The translations under genes were made by a program, and so were the position numbers. Under the pieces are notes generated by a model. That model searched no databases. It was given only the letters and a program-made list of their open reading frames with translations, and was not told the DNA's origin. This document shows positions 40,803 to 49,829 of a stretch of DNA of 64,000 nt, piece after piece. Within the stretch, counting starts at the first letter, position 1. Every line of letters begins with the position of its first letter. The stretch covers positions 558,001 to 622,000 of the forward strand of contig NZ_CP044543.1 in the NCBI RefSeq assembly GCF_008932115.1. Direction: 5' to 3'. This DNA comes from Bradyrhizobium betae (GTDB lineage: Bacteria; Pseudomonadota; Alphaproteobacteria; Rhizobiales; Xanthobacteraceae).

Positions 40803-41494
40803 CCTGCCGGCACCGACAGCTTCGTCGCGTGCTCATGGAATAACGCCCGCAGCTTTCGCCGCAACGGCATCAACGCCTTCGACGCAAGACCGAGCTTGCC
40901 CGAAGGCGCAATCAGATAGGCCTGGGTTTCGTCCTCGATGACGTGTTGCGCGTAGCCGGCCCTTGCGAGCTGCCGCCCGAGCGTACGCGTATCATATGGA
41001 CGCATCGCCTCTCGCACCTTGCTGCGGTAATCGGCATCGGTGAAGAACAACGCGTGAGCGAGTTCGTGCGTCAAGGTGCTGCCGCGGCCTTGGTAGACGC
41101 CGATGACGTAAAACCGTCCGCGCAACCTAGCGAACAATCCGAGCAGTCGCTTCTCCTTGCGCGTGAGCGGATCGAACGCGCCGGCATAGAACGGAGCAAA
41201 CGCGGTCGAAGGAACGTTGAAGCCGGACCAGTCCTGATAGTAGGTGAAATTGCCGTGTCGCGCGGCATACCAGTCCATGTACTGCTCGAGCGAGAAGACC
41301 CGCCCGTGAAACTCCGGCGACTCGTAGTGCTCCTGCACGCGCAGGAAGGTCGATGTCAGCTCATATTGCGTCTTGAATCGAAGCAGGTAGATGCGCGGCC
41401 CGACGCGCGTCTTGACGATCCCTCCCGACATCCGTCGCGTCCCCCTCGCCGGCCGTCGCGACTTGCGCCGTTCATCAACCGCTGTTCGGTACAT
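40799..41494 (-). CDS. HExxH-containing protein, putative zinc metallopeptidase-like
   Basis: 231 residues of unknown family. The stretch GSTLTHELAHALFFTDADYR contains HELAH, the zinc-protease HExxH pattern; a third ligand is not obvious (E in VIEDETQAYLI is possible). Basic N-terminus (RRKSRRPARGTRR); no clear signal peptide. AAGGA lies about 10 nt before ATG 41494. Its stop codon overlaps that of the hydrolase gene on the other strand (40799-40802). Whether it belongs functionally with the CHAT operon is unknown. Confidence 0.65.
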   Translation of the reverse strand: MYRTAVDERRKSRRPARGTRRMSGGIVKTRVGPRIYLLRFKTQYELTSTFLRVQEHYESPEFHGRVFSLEQYMDWYAARHGNFTYYQDWSGFNVPSTAFAPFYAGAFDPLTRKEKRLLGLFARLRGRFYVIGVYQGRGSTLTHELAHALFFTDADYRSKVREAMRPYDTRTLGRQLARAGYAQHVIEDETQAYLIAPSGKLGLASKALMPLRRKLRALFHEHATKLSVPAG

Positions 41495-41706
41495 GGTAAA
41501 TCATTCCTTAACCGGCCGCGACAAGACAGGCCTAGAAAATCAGCATTTTTCCGCCGATTCCCGGAGCAAGCATACATTCGGAACAAATCTCATGGCCGAA
41601 TTGTCGCAGATTTAAGAAAACGCCTGCACCTGCTGCTTAACCGTTTGTGCAGCCCCGCCTCTCATAGTCAGGGTTAAACTCCTCGCTCATTCCAGGTTCA
41701 TTCATC

Positions 41707-43446
41707 GTGACATCCTTTGGACGCGTGATTTCGGTTCGCGGGTCGCTCGCCCGGGTCGGACTTCTGGCGGAAAGTCAGATGCCGGTCTCGGAGGTCCGGG
41801 CCACCGTCGGCCGCTTCGTCAGCATCCGCTGCGCCAGCTCGGTCATCGTCGCCATGATCACCGAGGTGTCCTGCGAGAATCTGTCGAGCAGCGACAACTA
41901 CATTGCCATCGCCTCCGTCGACCTGCTCGGCGAAATCCACAATGCCGCCGACAAGGCCAAGTTTCAGCGCGGCGTCACCAACTATCCGACCATCGGCGAT
42001 TCCGTCGACCTGATCACCAGCCAGGAGCTGCGCACGATCTACGCGCCGACCGGGTCGGACCAGATCAACGTCGGCTTCCTCCAGCAGGACCGCTCCGTCG
42101 TCGCTTATGTCGACGTCGAGGAAATGCTGTCCAAGCATTTTGCGGTGCTCGGATCGACCGGCGTCGGCAAATCCACCGGCGTGTCGCTGCTGCTCAACGA
42201 GATCCTCAAGGCGCGTCCGAATCTGCGCATCTTCCTGCTCGACGTGCACAACGAATATGGCCGCTGCTTCGGCGACCGCGCGCTGGTGCTCAACCCGCGG
42301 AACCTGAAGCTGCCGTTCTGGCTGTTCAATTTCGAGGAAATCGTCGACGTGCTGTTCGGCGGCCGCGCCGGCGTGCCGGAGGAGCTCGACGTCCTCGCCG
42401 AGGTGATCCCGATCGCCAAAGGCATCTACACCCAGTACCAGAACACCGACCGCCTCGGCCTGAAGCGCGTCGATCCCAAGCAGGTCGGGTTCACCGTCGA
42501 CACGCCGGTGCCGTATCGCCTGGTCGATTTGATGTCGCTGATCGACGAGCGCATGGGCAAGCTCGAAAATCGCTCCTCGCGCATCATCTATCACAAGCTG
42601 ATCTCGCGCATCGAGGCCGTGCGCAACGACCCGCGCTACGCCTTCATGTTCGACAACGCCAATGTCGGCGGCGACACCATGGCCGAGGTGATCAGCCATC
42701 TGTTCCGTCTGCCCGCCAATGGCAAGCCGATGACGGTGATGCAGCTCGCCGGCTTCCCCGCCGAGGTCATCGATTCCGTCGTCTCGGTGCTGTGCCGCAT
42801 GGCCTTCGATTTCGGCCTGTGGAGCGACGGCGTCTCGCCGATGCTGTTCGTCTGTGAGGAAGCCCACCGCTACGCCTCCGCCGACCGCAATGTCGGCTTC
42901 GGGCCGACCCGCAAAGCGGTCTCGCGCATCGCCAAGGAAGGCCGCAAATACGGCGTCTATCTCGGCCTCATCACCCAGCGCCCGGCCGAGCTCGACGCCA
43001 CCATCATCTCCCAGTGCAACACGCTGTTCACGATGCGTCTTGCCAACGAGCGCGACCAGGCGCTGCTGCGTGCCGCGGTGTCGGATGCGGCCGCGAATTT
43101 GCTGTCCTTCGTGCCCTCGCTCGGCACCCGCGAGGTGCTGGCATTCGGCGAAGGCGTCGCGCTGCCGACGCGCCTGCGCTTCAAGGAGGTACCGCCGCAT
43201 CAATTGCCCCGCGGCGAAGCCACCATCAGCAGCGTGCCGTCCGTCACCTCGGGGCATGACATGCATTTCGTCGGTGCGGTGCTCGAGCGCTGGCGCGGCG
43301 CCACCTCGCAGCGCGACGTGCCGAACGACCCGGTGTTCCAGGCGCCGCCGGCCAAGACGCTGGCACCCGCCGAGACACCGATGCTGCAACCGTCGATGGG
43401 GCTCGATCCGGATCGCTTCTCGCTGCTGAAGAAGCCGCTGCGGTAA
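41707..43446 (+). CDS. HerA-like (DUF87) hexameric ATPase
   Basis: 579 residues. N-terminal beta-barrel-like HAS domain (GRVISVRGSLARVGLL, VGRFVSIRC) precedes the ATPase: Walker A GSTGVGKST starting at residue 149, FLLDVHNEYGRCF after it, Walker B MLFVCEEAHRYA, and LGLITQRPAELDATIISQCNTLFTMRLANERDQALL (sensor and Arg-finger region of FtsK/HerA-type motors). No NurA nuclease gene is adjacent, unlike archaeal HerA-NurA or bacterial defence pairs. ATG 41707 fits the family N-terminus; ATTCAGG-type upstream site is weak. DNA translocation is the likely activity; its biological role here is open. Confidence 0.85.
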   Translation: MTSFGRVISVRGSLARVGLLAESQMPVSEVRATVGRFVSIRCASSVIVAMITEVSCENLSSSDNYIAIASVDLLGEIHNAADKAKFQRGVTNYPTIGDSVDLITSQELRTIYAPTGSDQINVGFLQQDRSVVAYVDVEEMLSKHFAVLGSTGVGKSTGVSLLLNEILKARPNLRIFLLDVHNEYGRCFGDRALVLNPRNLKLPFWLFNFEEIVDVLFGGRAGVPEELDVLAEVIPIAKGIYTQYQNTDRLGLKRVDPKQVGFTVDTPVPYRLVDLMSLIDERMGKLENRSSRIIYHKLISRIEAVRNDPRYAFMFDNANVGGDTMAEVISHLFRLPANGKPMTVMQLAGFPAEVIDSVVSVLCRMAFDFGLWSDGVSPMLFVCEEAHRYASADRNVGFGPTRKAVSRIAKEGRKYGVYLGLITQRPAELDATIISQCNTLFTMRLANERDQALLRAAVSDAAANLLSFVPSLGTREVLAFGEGVALPTRLRFKEVPPHQLPRGEATISSVPSVTSGHDMHFVGAVLERWRGATSQRDVPNDPVFQAPPAKTLAPAETPMLQPSMGLDPDRFSLLKKPLR

Positions 43447-43457
43447 GATCCTCTCGT

Positions 43458-43504
43458 GTCCCGGGCGCACTGCAGCGTGCAACGCTGCTGCGCAGAACCG
43501 GGAC
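43458..43504. repeat. Intergenic palindromic repeat (GTCCCGG...CCGGGAC type)
   Basis: Outer arms GTCCCGG (43458-43464) and CCGGGAC (43498-43504); inner stem GCAGCGT-GCA-ACGCTGC (43472-43488). Located 12 nt after the HerA-like gene stop. A REP-like element I recall as common in Bradyrhizobium; it can also act as a terminator-like hairpin. Confidence 0.65.
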
Positions 43505-43568
43505 CCACGCGTTGAGCCCGTCGTCCGCATCGACTATGGTTGCCGGCCCCAAGCCGGAAACCATCCCC

Positions 43569-44150
43569 ATGACAAAGCCCGCCGCTCCACGCTTCGCCGC
43601 ACCCGCCCTCGACACGCTTCCCGACGACATCCGCACGCGCCTGCTCGCCGTGCAGGACAAGAGCGGCTTCGTGCCGAACGTGTTCCTGACGCTGGCCTAT
43701 CGGCCCGACGAATTCCGCGCCTTCTTTGCCTATCACGACGCGCTGATGGAGAAGGACGGCGGCCTCACCAAGGCCGAGCGCGAGATGATCGTGGTGGCGA
43801 CTTCGGCCGCCAACCAGTGCCAGTATTGCGTGATCGCGCACGGCGCGATCCTGCGCATCCGTGCCAAGAATCCCCTGATCGCGGACCAGGTCGCGGTGAA
43901 CTACCGCAAGGCCGACATCACGCCGCGGCATAAGGCGATGCTGGACTTCGCGATGAAGGTTTCGGTCGATGCGCAGCGGATCTCCGAGGAGGATTTCGTC
44001 GCGCTTCAGCCCCACGGCTTCAGCGACGACGACATCTGGGACATCGCCGCAATCTCCGCCTTCTTCGCGCTGTCGAACCGGCTGGCGAACTTCACCGGAA
44101 TGCGCCCGAACGAGGAGTTCTATCTGATGGGACGGCTGCCGAAAAAATAG
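43569..44150 (+). CDS. Peroxidase-related AhpD/carboxymuconolactone decarboxylase-like protein
   Basis: 193 residues. AhpD-like helical fold with the redox motif AANQCQYCVIAHGAIL (CxxC plus His) near residue 80, preceded by LTKAEREMIVVATSA. N-terminal DIRTRLLAVQDKSGFVPNVFLTLAYRP and C-terminal FSDDDIWDIAAISAFFALSNRLANFTGMRPN match the peroxidase-related subgroup. ATG 43569 gives the usual length; an in-frame ATG at 43536 is possible. Single gene. Likely thiol-based peroxide detoxification; partner reductase unknown. Confidence 0.85.
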   Translation: MTKPAAPRFAAPALDTLPDDIRTRLLAVQDKSGFVPNVFLTLAYRPDEFRAFFAYHDALMEKDGGLTKAEREMIVVATSAANQCQYCVIAHGAILRIRAKNPLIADQVAVNYRKADITPRHKAMLDFAMKVSVDAQRISEEDFVALQPHGFSDDDIWDIAAISAFFALSNRLANFTGMRPNEEFYLMGRLPKK

Positions 44151-44191
44151 CCGAGAAGAAACACCCGAAAGCCGGGTTCAATCAGCCGATG

Positions 44192-46744
44192 CTAGAATCG
44201 CAGCCGCTGCCCCCACAGCGGCTTCAGCAGCTCGAGCACCGTCAGCACCAGCAATCCCGCGCCGAGCGTGATCATCAGATCGTCGGTATGCAAGGGACCG
44301 AAGCGGAACAGGCTGGACGCCGGAGGCCACAGCAGCGCCGTGGCGAGAACGAGCGCGACCGTCACGAAGATCAAGACCAAAGCGGAATTTGGACGGGAGA
44401 ATGCGGACACGAGCGACGCGCTGAAAGACCGGTTGACCAGGACCAGGGCCAGGATGCAGACGACGAGGGATACGAAGGCGAGCGCCCTCGCCTCATCGGA
44501 CGTGAGGCCGGTGCGAAGCGCACCGACGAATATGGCAGCGGTCGCGGCAAATGCCAGGGCGCCCTGAAGCACGCTCCAGCCGATCAAGGGCCACGAGAAC
44601 AATTCGGAATCGGCCCGCCGCGGCGGACGCGTCATCGCATCGTGTTCGTCCCGCTCCGCCTCGAACACGAGCGCGCACACGGGGTCGATGATCAGTTCCA
44701 GAAACGCGATGTGCACCGGACTGAAGATCAACGGCAGCCCGAACACCAGAGGCAACAGCGCAAGCCCCGCGATCGGGACATGGACGGCGAAGATGAAGGC
44801 CATCGCCTTTCGCAGATTGTCGTAGATGCGCCGGCCCAGGCGAATGGCCGCCACGATCGAGCCGAAATCGTCGTCGAGCAGGACGATCGACGATGCCTCG
44901 CGGGCGACGTCGGTCCCGCGTCCTCCCATCGCGATGCCGATATGGGCGGCCTTGAGCGACGGAGCATCGTTGACGCCGTCGCCGGTCATCGCGACGATCT
45001 CGCCGTTGAGCTTCATCGCCTGGACGATGCGCAATTTCTGTTCCGGCAAGACCCGGGCGAATACATTGGCATGCCTGACACGGTCGGCGAGCTCCGGATC
45101 GTCCGCCAGCTTGAGCTGGTCGCCGGTCACGACGTCGCGGGCGTCGAGCCCGGCCTGGTTCGCAATGGCAACGGCCGTTGCTGGATAATCGCCCGTGATC
45201 ATGACGACGCGGATCCCCGCCGCACGGCATTCGCGAACCGCATCGGGGACCTCTGGACGGAGCGGATCGGCCAGCCCGACCAGACCGACGAAGCGATAGG
45301 CGAAATCCGTCTGGGACGATGGAAGCTGCGTGTCATCGCCCGCTGCTACGGCCACTCCCAACACGCGAAGCCCGTCTTTGGCCATCGCTCCGATTGCATC
45401 TCGCACCGCCGCCTGGTCGGCGTCGCTCAGCCGGCACAGCCGTGCGATCGCCTCGGGCGCGCCCTTGGCACAGATGACGAGGTCGGCCCGACCGGGTGTG
45501 CGCCAGACCTGAGACATGGCCAGCAGCTCGGGACGCAGACCGTAAGTCCGCACCAGGGTCCGCGGACCGTCCGCCGCATCGCTCTCCCGCAAGGCATCCC
45601 GCGCGAAGACATGCAGGGCCTTCTCCATCGGATCGAACGGCTCCGGCGAGCTCGCCAGCGCCCCGCAGCGCGCCAGCTCGACGAATTCGGGCGCGGCATG
45701 ATCTTGTCCGGCCGGCGCCGGACGCATCGATGCCCCATTGGGCAACCGCAGCTCAGCGACGGACATCTGGTTCTGCGTCAGCGTCCCGGTCTTGTCGGTG
45801 CACAGCACGGTCGCAGAACCGAGGACCTCGATGGCCGCGGCGCGGCGCGTCAGCACGCGGGCCTGCGAGATTCGCCATGCCCCCATCGCCATGAACACCG
45901 TCAGCACGACGCTGAACTCTTCCGGCAGCATGGACATGCCGATTACGATGCCTGCGAGCAGCGCTTGCAGCCAATCCCCGCGCAGGGCTCCGTAAAGCGC
46001 AACGGCGGCCAGGCTGACTACCGCTCCGCCGAGAAAGCAGAGCCGCACCAGCCTTGCCGTCTGTTGCTTGAGCCGCGGCGGCTCCGCCTGCAAACCGCGC
46101 AGCGACAGCCCGATCTTCCCGATCTCGCTGCGAGGGCCGGTGGCTCCGACCCGCGCCAGCCCCTCACCGCGCACCACCATCGAGCCGGAATACACGAACG
46201 GCTGATCCTCGCCGCCGGGCCGGTGATCGACCGCTAGCGCCTTGTCCGCGACCTGCTTGCGAACGGGCACCGACTCTCCGGTCAGCAGGGATTCGTCGAT
46301 TTGCAGATCGCGCGCGTCCACCAGCATGGCATCGGCGGGAATCCGGTCGCCTTCGCCGAGAACGACGAGATCGCCGCGCACGACCTCGCGGCCTGGAATC
46401 CGGCGGCGTGCGCCGTCCCGTATGACGAGCGCGCGCGGGCTGGTCAGGTCCCGCAAGGCCTCGAGCACGCGCTCGGTCCGGGTCTCCTGCACCACCGTGA
46501 TCACGATGGACATCGCACCGAATGTCAGCAGGATGATCGCTTCCTTGAGATCGCCGAGCGCGAGGTAGACCAATCCGCCGCCGAGGAGCAGCGCCAGCAT
46601 CGGTTCGCGCAGCACCTCGAGCACGATGCGCAGGGGGCTGCGCCGGTCGGGTCGAGGCAATTCGTTGTAACCGTCGTCCGCAAGCCGCGCCCGAGCCTCG
46701 GCCTCGCTCAGTCCGGCCGGGCTCCCGCTCTCCGTGCCGCTCAC
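44192..46744 (-). CDS. Cation-transporting P-type ATPase
   Basis: 850 residues. N-terminal cation_ATPase_N segment GLSEAEARARLADDGYNELP; TGES actuator motif (LLTGESVPV); phosphorylation site CTDKTGTLTQNQ; PE motif in TM4 (GMSMLPEEFSVVLTVF); KGAPEAI; MITGDYPATA; and hinge MTGDGVNDAPSL. About ten membrane helices. This is the P2-like group (Ca2+/Mg2+ or mixed); no heavy-metal-binding CxxC is present, so not a copper or zinc pump. GTG 46744 overlaps the stop of the small membrane protein gene (GTGA). A longer open frame upstream is not coding. Ion not decidable. Confidence 0.88.
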   Translation of the reverse strand: MSGTESGSPAGLSEAEARARLADDGYNELPRPDRRSPLRIVLEVLREPMLALLLGGGLVYLALGDLKEAIILLTFGAMSIVITVVQETRTERVLEALRDLTSPRALVIRDGARRRIPGREVVRGDLVVLGEGDRIPADAMLVDARDLQIDESLLTGESVPVRKQVADKALAVDHRPGGEDQPFVYSGSMVVRGEGLARVGATGPRSEIGKIGLSLRGLQAEPPRLKQQTARLVRLCFLGGAVVSLAAVALYGALRGDWLQALLAGIVIGMSMLPEEFSVVLTVFMAMGAWRISQARVLTRRAAAIEVLGSATVLCTDKTGTLTQNQMSVAELRLPNGASMRPAPAGQDHAAPEFVELARCGALASSPEPFDPMEKALHVFARDALRESDAADGPRTLVRTYGLRPELLAMSQVWRTPGRADLVICAKGAPEAIARLCRLSDADQAAVRDAIGAMAKDGLRVLGVAVAAGDDTQLPSSQTDFAYRFVGLVGLADPLRPEVPDAVRECRAAGIRVVMITGDYPATAVAIANQAGLDARDVVTGDQLKLADDPELADRVRHANVFARVLPEQKLRIVQAMKLNGEIVAMTGDGVNDAPSLKAAHIGIAMGGRGTDVAREASSIVLLDDDFGSIVAAIRLGRRIYDNLRKAMAFIFAVHVPIAGLALLPLVFGLPLIFSPVHIAFLELIIDPVCALVFEAERDEHDAMTRPPRRADSELFSWPLIGWSVLQGALAFAATAAIFVGALRTGLTSDEARALAFVSLVVCILALVLVNRSFSASLVSAFSRPNSALVLIFVTVALVLATALLWPPASSLFRFGPLHTDDLMITLGAGLLVLTVLELLKPLWGQRLRF

Positions 46745-46908
46745 GTCTTCCGCCGCAGGCTCCAGAGGCTCCCGGCGAGCAGGACCGCGGTCACGAGCAG
46801 GATGGCGACGAAAGTCTGAATGATGGTGAAGTTCAGCGCATCCCGCGCGACGAACAGCGCGGTGACGGCTCCGGCAAGGACAAACAGAAGGCGAAAGATC
46901 AGACTCAT
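46741..46908 (-). CDS. Small two-helix membrane protein coupled to the P-type ATPase
   Basis: 55 residues beginning MSLIFRLLFVLAGAVTALF, with hydrophobic helices at about 3-20 and 26-48 and a basic end (SLWSLRRKT). GGAGACGTGACG precedes the ATG at 46908. Its stop overlaps the ATPase start by 4 nt, so the two are made together. Might be a regulatory microprotein of the pump, like small P-type ATPase subunits; that is inference. Confidence 0.65.
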   Translation of the reverse strand: MSLIFRLLFVLAGAVTALFVARDALNFTIIQTFVAILLVTAVLLAGSLWSLRRKT

Positions 46909-47105
46909 CGTCACGTCTCCAGGTCGGCATAATGTACCCACCTGGCGCTTCCACATCAAACGCTGTTCGGCATCATGCCGGCGGACCTTAGCGGCCGACA
47001 CCAGCGCCGATTTGCGATACGTCAAGCCGGCCTGCGCCGTCGGGCCGCAGGTTCGGCGCTGTCACCGTTCGAATGTCAAAATTGGAATCGCGGCATCTGG
47101 CGCCA

Positions 47106-47837
47106 TCAAAGCGTCGGCGACTGGTGCAGATAACGGCCGTCGAAATCCGCCAGCTCCAGGAGCTTCCGCTCGTCCAGCACCGTCACCCGGCCGCGCTGCA
47201 GCTCGACGATGCCCTCCTGGCGCAATTGCTTGATGACGCGGTTGGCGTGAACGGCGGTGATCCCCAGAGCTTCACCGATCTGCTCCTGGGTCAGCGGCAT
47301 CTCGAAATCGTTGCCGTCCACGCGCCCGATGATTCTCAGTCGCTCACGAAGCTCGATCATCACATGGGCAAGCCGCGCCGGCGCGGGGCGCTGGCCCACA
47401 TTGACGATCCATTCGCGAAACATCGCGGCGTCGATCAACGTGTCCCGCCAGAACATTTCCGCAACATTCGGCCTGCGGCGATGCAGCTTCTGCAGTGTCT
47501 CGTGGCTGATGAAGCCGAGGGTCGACGGCGTCAACGTCGACAGATCATGGTCCATCACATGCAGGAACAGGCTCATCAGATCCGGTATCTCGCCGGGGAT
47601 ATGGATCGAGAGGATCTGCCGCTTGCCGCTTGCGATCGTCTTGGAGCGCACGCAGAAGCCGTCGGCGATCAGGCAGCAATCGGTCGCCCGCTCGCCGTCG
47701 CGCACGACCGGTGTTTCCGCCGGATACTGCCGCACCGAAATTGGCAGGGCCTCGAGCTCCTTGATGTCCTCCTCCGCGATCGCGGACGAGATGCGCAAAC
47801 GCCTGATGAGCGCAGCGCGGATCGTATCGCTGGACAC
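47106..47837 (-). CDS. Crp/Fnr family transcriptional regulator
   Basis: 243 residues. N-terminal cyclic-nucleotide-like beta barrel (VVRDGERATDCCLIADGFCVRSKTIASGKRQILSIHIPGEIPDLMSL in pieces), long dimer helix, and a C-terminal HTH (MPLTQEQIGEALGITAVHANRVIKQLRQEGIVELQRG). No FNR-type N-terminal Cys cluster, so not an oxygen-sensing FNR. GTG 47837 is chosen with GGAG 9 nt upstream; the frame above it is not coding. Located 197 nt upstream of the small membrane protein and ATPase genes on the same strand, which it might control. Confidence 0.87.
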   Translation of the reverse strand: MSSDTIRAALIRRLRISSAIAEEDIKELEALPISVRQYPAETPVVRDGERATDCCLIADGFCVRSKTIASGKRQILSIHIPGEIPDLMSLFLHVMDHDLSTLTPSTLGFISHETLQKLHRRRPNVAEMFWRDTLIDAAMFREWIVNVGQRPAPARLAHVMIELRERLRIIGRVDGNDFEMPLTQEQIGEALGITAVHANRVIKQLRQEGIVELQRGRVTVLDERKLLELADFDGRYLHQSPTL

Positions 47838-47998
47838 GCGAGGAAGCTCCGGTTGGCGTGAATGGGAACCCGTATTGCAAGTCGCGGCACCCGGGCGCCG
47901 CTGCAATGAAAACCCGCGATCCGCGCCGCCGGTTCCAACAAAAGTTAAGGACGCCGCTGGCGTCGGCATGGTTGGTTTCGCGCCGGAAAGGCCAAGCC

Positions 47999-48199
47999 AT
48001 GACCAAGAAACGCAACCGTACGCGACCGCCCCTGACGCTCCAGGAGCGCCTCAACAAGTTCACGCAAGAAGCCCGCGCCGCCGCAAAGAACCTGCCGGCC
48101 GGTGCCGAGCGCCACACGCTGCTTCAGAAGGCGCGCGATGGCGAGGCCGCAGTGGAAATGGAGCGCCTGCTGTCCTCGCCTGGCCAACCACCGAAGTGA
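47999..48199 (+). CDS. Small basic hypothetical protein
   Basis: 66 residues, MTKKRNRTRPPLTLQERLNK at the N-terminus, then a helical Ala/Glu-rich part (QEARAAAKNLPAGAERHTLL). Soluble, strongly basic at the start. Similar small proteins exist in Bradyrhizobium as far as I recall; function unknown. GAAAGG lies 7-12 nt before ATG 47999. Diverges from the Crp/Fnr gene. Confidence 0.6.
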   Translation: MTKKRNRTRPPLTLQERLNKFTQEARAAAKNLPAGAERHTLLQKARDGEAAVEMERLLSSPGQPPK

Positions 48200-48231
48200 T
48201 CCGCATGGCGCAGCTCTGAAGGGCTATGCCG

Positions 48232-48375
48232 CTAGCGTTTCGCCATCAACTCGAGCGCTGGCGCGAAGCGCTCGGAAAACGTCAATGTCTTGGCGTGGTG
48301 AACCGCGGCAAACGATGCGGATATCCCTGCTGAAGCGATCGCGAGCAAGGCAATAACGAAAACCAGACGGCGCAT
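48232..48375 (-). CDS. Very small exported or membrane-anchored protein
   Basis: 47 residues, beginning MRRLVFVIALLAIASAGISA with a Sec-type signal or anchor, then a short mature part (SFAAVHHAKTLTFSERFAPA). AGGAGG lies 5 nt before ATG 48375, a strong ribosome site, which supports a real gene in spite of its size. Function unknown. Confidence 0.6.
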   Translation of the reverse strand: MRRLVFVIALLAIASAGISASFAAVHHAKTLTFSERFAPALELMAKR

Positions 48376-48529
48376 TTTGGCCTCCTGTGTGAGCTCGACT
48401 ACTCCACACAGATGAGGCGGCTCTGTTTCAGGACAGTTTCATGGGCGCCGAAAATGATGTCGCTCAAGAGGCTGTGATGAGGCCCGGCTTGACGGCCGCC
48501 TGCTGTCCTCATGCGAGGCCGCCGCTGCC

Positions 48530-49156
48530 CTAGTCGTCCGACGCCGGGCCGCACCAGCCGGGCAGGTAGATCGCATCCTTGCTCTTGGCTGCCGACAAGG
48601 CCTTCTCGAGCGCCTTGTCGAAATTGGCGTCCACCTCCTTGCGCAACAGTTTCCGGCGCAGATAGTCGGCCCACAGGAATTCGGAGAACGGCGTGGTGTC
48701 CTTCGCGAAGCCGCCCATGCGACGCAGCTCGCCGGCGAGGCTGCGGAAGGGGTCGTCCTTGAGATCGACGACCGATTTCGGCAGGTCGCGGAACGGCCGC
48801 CGCTCGCCCTTGGCGTCGTAGGGATAGACCCAGCGCTTGTTGTCCATCACGCCCCAGAAGGCCTCGCGCTCGACCATCCTGAGATCGCCGACCACGGTCA
48901 CCAGCACCTCCTTGATGCCCTCGTCGTGCAGGGCGCGGCCGAGATGATGATGGTCGATCACGTAATAGCGCTGGTCCGGCCCGTAGACGACGGGAATCAT
49001 GTGGGTGCCGAGCAGCTCGGATTGCTTCTTCTTGCCGTGCTCGCGCCAGCGCTTGCGCTTCTCCTTGACCTCGCGCATGCCGACCGTCATTTGCGTCGGC
49101 CGCAGCGACAGGATCGGCACCGGATGCACTCTCGGCTCGCGCGCGTTGCTGGTCAT
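48530..49156 (-). CDS. ParB-like nuclease-fold protein (ParBc_2 type)
   Basis: 208 residues. N-terminal VPILSLRPTQMTVGMREVKEKR resembles the ParB/sulfiredoxin entry strand and helix; HMIPVVYGPDQRYYVIDHHHLGRALHDEG has the core strand and the D-H-H-H motif in place of the ParB G-E-R-R box; VVGDLRMVEREAFWGVM follows. Unlike true ParB it lacks a HTH and a ParA partner. The family (about 200 residues, alone) has no settled role. The C-terminus ends LPGWCGPASDD. Not in an operon. Confidence 0.8.
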   Translation of the reverse strand: MTSNAREPRVHPVPILSLRPTQMTVGMREVKEKRKRWREHGKKKQSELLGTHMIPVVYGPDQRYYVIDHHHLGRALHDEGIKEVLVTVVGDLRMVEREAFWGVMDNKRWVYPYDAKGERRPFRDLPKSVVDLKDDPFRSLAGELRRMGGFAKDTTPFSEFLWADYLRRKLLRKEVDANFDKALEKALSAAKSKDAIYLPGWCGPASDD

Positions 49157-49487
49157 GGTCGAAGGGCCCTCACAGGATTGCAGCCGGTCGTTCAGGTTCC
49201 CGGATTATGCCATGACGCCGGCGGCGACAAAATGCGTTCGGCCCCGGCACCGAGATCACAAGCCGATGTTCACGGGCGGGACGGCGGGGGCTCGGGGCTG
49301 TTGTTGCAACGCAACCCGGGCCGGGCACCGAGGTCACGGACGCCGCCACGATCGCTCGCAGCGAACCAAGAAATCCCCATGAAGGATAGTGCAAACGCGC
49401 AATGCACGTGCGCGTTGAGAAGATTTTCTGCAACGCGTTCATCGCGTATGCTATCTAAAATCGCTGCTTCGGAGTGATCCCTGCACC
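49157..49487. other. Intergenic region without a recognisable gene
   Basis: 331 nt between divergent genes. All frames are short or have no ribosome site or coding signature. It holds a CAATGCACGTGCGCG stretch and an AT-richer segment (CGTATGCTATCTAAAATC, about 49445-49462) that may carry the promoter of the following gene. No hairpin, repeat or RNA gene was seen. Confidence 0.5.
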
Positions 49488-49829
49488 ATGAAAACCCAGC
49501 GGCCCATAAGCTCGGATGACGAGCACCGGGTGCTCCAGTTCAGGCCGCGCACCTCGCCTTCCCCGGCCACCAACCGGGGCGGCGGTACCGTGCAGCCGCT
49601 CCGCGTCGCCCCCGAACCGCTCGACCTGTCGCGCTACGAGCAGCCTCGCCCCGAGCCGGACGATTTCCGCCACCGCATGCTCGCGAATATCGCCGCACTT
49701 GCCTTCACCATCGCACTGACCGCGGTCGGAATCTGGCTCGCGGTCAGCATCGCCGACCTCAGGCGGACCCAGGATTGCGTGCTGATGGGCCGCCGGGACT
49801 GCGCGAAGATCGTCACGCCGCAGATCTAG
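49488..49829 (+). CDS. Single-span hypothetical membrane protein
   Basis: 113 residues. A 65-residue cytoplasmic Pro/Arg-rich head (LQFRPRTSPSPATNRGGG, RYEQPRPEPDDFRHRM) is followed by one helix (IAALAFTIALTAVGIWLAVSIAD, about 67-89) and a short periplasmic tail with two Cys (QDCVLMGRRDCAKI). Typical of small rhizobial proteins of unknown role. Lies 223 nt before acpXL on the same strand and has no evident link to it. Confidence 0.65.
   Translation: MKTQRPISSDDEHRVLQFRPRTSPSPATNRGGGTVQPLRVAPEPLDLSRYEQPRPEPDDFRHRMLANIAALAFTIALTAVGIWLAVSIADLRRTQDCVLMGRRDCAKIVTPQI

Noticed and set aside
41698..43530. 610-codon open frame antisense to the HerA-like gene
   Set aside because: Low-complexity composition and no start site; the plus frame has Walker A and B.
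44189..46237. 682-codon open frame antisense to the P-type ATPase gene
   Set aside because: Shadow of the DKTGT-containing gene; no recognisable domain.
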